A stretch of 6,763 nt of DNA from Alphaproteobacteria bacterium MarineAlpha3_Bin3 (GTDB lineage: Bacteria > Pseudomonadota > Alphaproteobacteria > Rhodospirillales > Casp-alpha2): positions 1-6,763 of the forward strand of contig PTLK01000108.1 in the NCBI GenBank assembly GCA_002938075.1, written 5' to 3'. The position numbers were made by a program, and so were the translations under genes. Shown here piece after piece: positions 5,628 to 6,763 of the stretch (the first letter of the stretch is position 1; every line of letters begins with the position of its first letter). The notes beneath the pieces were generated by a model, which ran no database searches, was not told the DNA's origin, and was given only the letters and a program-made list of their open reading frames with translations.

Positions 5628-5634
5628 CACCTTA

Positions 5635-6240
5635 ATGGCGGAAACAAGACCTCCATCATCACGGCCCCGCGGCGGGCGAGGATCACCCCGTGGACGCGCC
5701 CGCAACCAGGACCGGGATGAGGGAGACGATCTTCTAGACAAGCTGGTCCACATCAACCGTGTAGCCAAGGTGGTCAAGGGTGGCCGCCGGTTTTCCTTCG
5801 GTGCCCTGGTGGTGGTCGGCGACGGACGGGGCCGGGTCGGTTACGGTACCGGTAAGGCCCGTGAGGTACCGGAAGCCATCCGCAAGGCCACCGATCAGGC
5901 GAAACGGAGCATGGTCCAAATACCGCTCCGCGAAGGCCGTACCCTTCATCATAATGTCAAGGGCCGTTACGGCGCCGGAAAAGTTATTCTCAGGGCGGCG
6001 CCGCCGGGGACCGGCATCATTGCCGGCGGACCCATGCGCGCGGTGTTCGAAACCATGGGAGTCCAGGACGTCGTCGCCAAATCCATCGGCAGCGCCAACC
6101 CCCACAACATGGTCAAGGCCACTTTTCAGGCCCTTCAGTCCTGCGCCTCGCCCCGAAGCGTCGCTTCCCGGCGCGGAAAGAAGGTTTCCGAGATCGTTTC
6201 GCGACGGGGTGGGCGGCCGGAAGCCGCCGCCAAGGAATAA
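5635..6240 (+). CDS. rpsE: 30S ribosomal protein S5
   Basis: S5 lies at the mRNA entry side of the 30S with S3 and S4 and affects decoding accuracy; a loop of it is the site of spectinomycin resistance mutations in E. coli. The protein has 201 residues (E. coli 167). Residues 1-33 are a low-complexity Arg/Gly/Pro/Ser-rich lead ending in Asp/Glu. The dsRNA-binding-like domain starts at LLDKLVHINRVAKVVKGGRR (33-52) and includes GRVGYGTGKAREVPEAIRKA (66-85). The C-terminal domain has GRTLHHNV, GAGKVILRAAPPGTGIIAGG (113-132) and AVFETMGVQDVVAKSIGSAN (136-155). The KVVKGG loop associated with spectinomycin sensitivity looks wild type. A longer basic C-terminus follows. Extended ends are common in alphaproteobacterial S5. 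The stop is 4 bases from rpmD. Confidence 0.97.
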   Translation: MAETRPPSSRPRGGRGSPRGRARNQDRDEGDDLLDKLVHINRVAKVVKGGRRFSFGALVVVGDGRGRVGYGTGKAREVPEAIRKATDQAKRSMVQIPLREGRTLHHNVKGRYGAGKVILRAAPPGTGIIAGGPMRAVFETMGVQDVVAKSIGSANPHNMVKATFQALQSCASPRSVASRRGKKVSEIVSRRGGRPEAAAKE

Positions 6241-6244
6241 GACG

Positions 6245-6445
6245 ATGGCCGAAAGCAAAAAGAAACCGACCCTCAAGGTCACGCAAACCCGCAGCCCCAT
6301 CGGCCGTCCGAATGACCAGCGCGCGACGCTGATCGGCTTGGGCCTGAACAAGATCAACCGGACCCGCGAGCTTGAGGACACGCCGTCCGTCCGCGGCATG
6401 ATTGAAAAAGTCAGCCACCTTGTCCGCGTTGATGAAGGCGGCTGA
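6245..6445 (+). CDS. rpmD: 50S ribosomal protein L30
   Basis: L30 is a small 50S protein of the bacterial large subunit. The product has 66 residues: a short lysine-rich lead (MAESKKKPT), then the complete L30 fold starting LKVTQTRSPIGRPNDQRATL (10-29), with GLGLNKINRTRELEDTPSVRG spanning the middle and MIEKVSHLVRV at the end. The core matches the family (about 58-60 residues). The frame continues upstream through rpsE, but ATG 6245 has AAGGAA (6232-6237) at good spacing and gives the expected length. It follows rpsE by 4 bases and precedes rplO by 17. The order rpsE-rpmD-rplO is standard for the spc operon. Confidence 0.95.
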   Translation: MAESKKKPTLKVTQTRSPIGRPNDQRATLIGLGLNKINRTRELEDTPSVRGMIEKVSHLVRVDEGG

Positions 6446-6462
6446 ACAAGAAAGTTAATGAG

Positions 6463-6763
6463 ATGAGATTGAATGAACTTGGTGATCGCCAGGGCGCGCG
6501 CAAGCCACGAAAGCGGGTCGGACGCGGCATCGGTTCCGGTAAGGGTAAGACGTCCGGGCGTGGCCATAAGGGCCAGAAATCCCGGAGTGGCGTTTCCCTG
6601 CTCGGCTTTGAAGGCGGTCAGATGCCTCTTTACCGGCGGCTGCCGAAGCGCGGGTTCAATAATCCCTTTACCAAGGATTATGCCGAACTGACGCTCGGCA
6701 ACCTGGAAGCCGCCGTCGCCAAAGGCAAGATCGACGCCAAGAAACCGGTGACCGAGGAAGTGC
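6463..6763 (+). CDS. rplO: 50S ribosomal protein L15, N-terminal 100 residues (3' end outside window)
   Basis: L15 is a late-assembly 50S protein whose extended glycine- and lysine-rich N-terminus threads through 23S rRNA. The 100 visible codons start MRLNELGDRQGARKPRKRVG, then GRGIGSGKGKTSGRGHKGQK (20-39), SRSGVSLLGFEGGQMPLYRR (40-59) and LPKRGFNNPF (60-69), all diagnostic. About 45-60 residues are missing past the window edge. The start is ATG 6463. An ATG five bases earlier (6458) is in another frame and stops after two codons, and an ATG at 6473 is also out of frame. No clear ribosome binding site is visible: the 17-base gap has only AAGAAAG. secY would be expected next in the standard operon order. 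Confidence 0.96.
   Translation, partial: MRLNELGDRQGARKPRKRVGRGIGSGKGKTSGRGHKGQKSRSGVSLLGFEGGQMPLYRRLPKRGFNNPFTKDYAELTLGNLEAAVAKGKIDAKKPVTEEV

Noticed and set aside
5734..6567. 277-codon antisense ORF across rpsE, rpmD and the rplO start
   Set aside because: It lies wholly opposite certain ribosomal protein genes in GC-rich codons. The translation is low complexity (Gly, Arg, Pro, Ala) with no family I recognise, so it is a shadow frame.

Overview
The window is a contiguous stretch of the S10-spc ribosomal protein operon, with every gene on the + strand. In order it holds the 3' end of rplB, then rpsS, rplV, rpsC, rplP, rpmC, rpsQ, rplN, rplX, rplE, rpsN, rpsH, rplF, rplR, rpsE, rpmD and the first 100 codons of rplO. 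Gene order is the standard bacterial one. Both ends of the window cut genes.

The organism is most likely an alphaproteobacterium, probably of the Rhodospirillales or a related GC-rich group. Clues are the S19 start with WKGPFVDGYLLKKAE, the N-terminally extended L22, the S5 core DKLVHINRVAKVVKGG, the L30 stretch RSPIGRPNDQRATLIGLG, the L15 start MRLNEL with GRGIGSGKGKT, and the zinc-independent 101-residue S14. This is recognition from memory of family sequences, not a search.

Layout: positions 1-2445 correspond to the distal S10 operon (L2, S19, L22, S3, L16, L29, S17) and 2481-6763 to the spc operon (L14, L24, L5, S14, S8, L6, L18, S5, L30, L15). Only 35 bases separate the two parts, with no visible terminator or promoter, so they are probably one transcript. 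Gaps between genes are 3-36 bases, or genes overlap by 1-8 bases (TAATG or TGATG at rplV/rpsC, rplN/rplX and rplF/rplR; 8 bases at rplE/rpsN). This implies extensive translational coupling. No stretch over 36 bases lacks a gene. I saw no tRNA, rRNA, mobile element, CRISPR array or strong intrinsic terminator.

All products are ribosome subunits: S19, S3, S17, S14, S8 and S5 for the 30S; L2, L22, L16, L29, L14, L24, L5, L6, L18, L30 and L15 for the 50S. The clearest departure from the ordinary is rplE. A complete L5 (about 179 residues) continues in frame into an 86-residue tail rich in Glu, Lys, Arg, Ala, Asp and Ser, without aromatic residues, whose last codons carry the ribosome binding site of rpsN. 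Smaller curiosities are an 11-codon micro-ORF bridging rpsC and rplP, a two-codon AUG-AGA-UGA unit at the rplO start, and a weak stem around the rplE start codon. I found no evidence of a novel multi-gene system.
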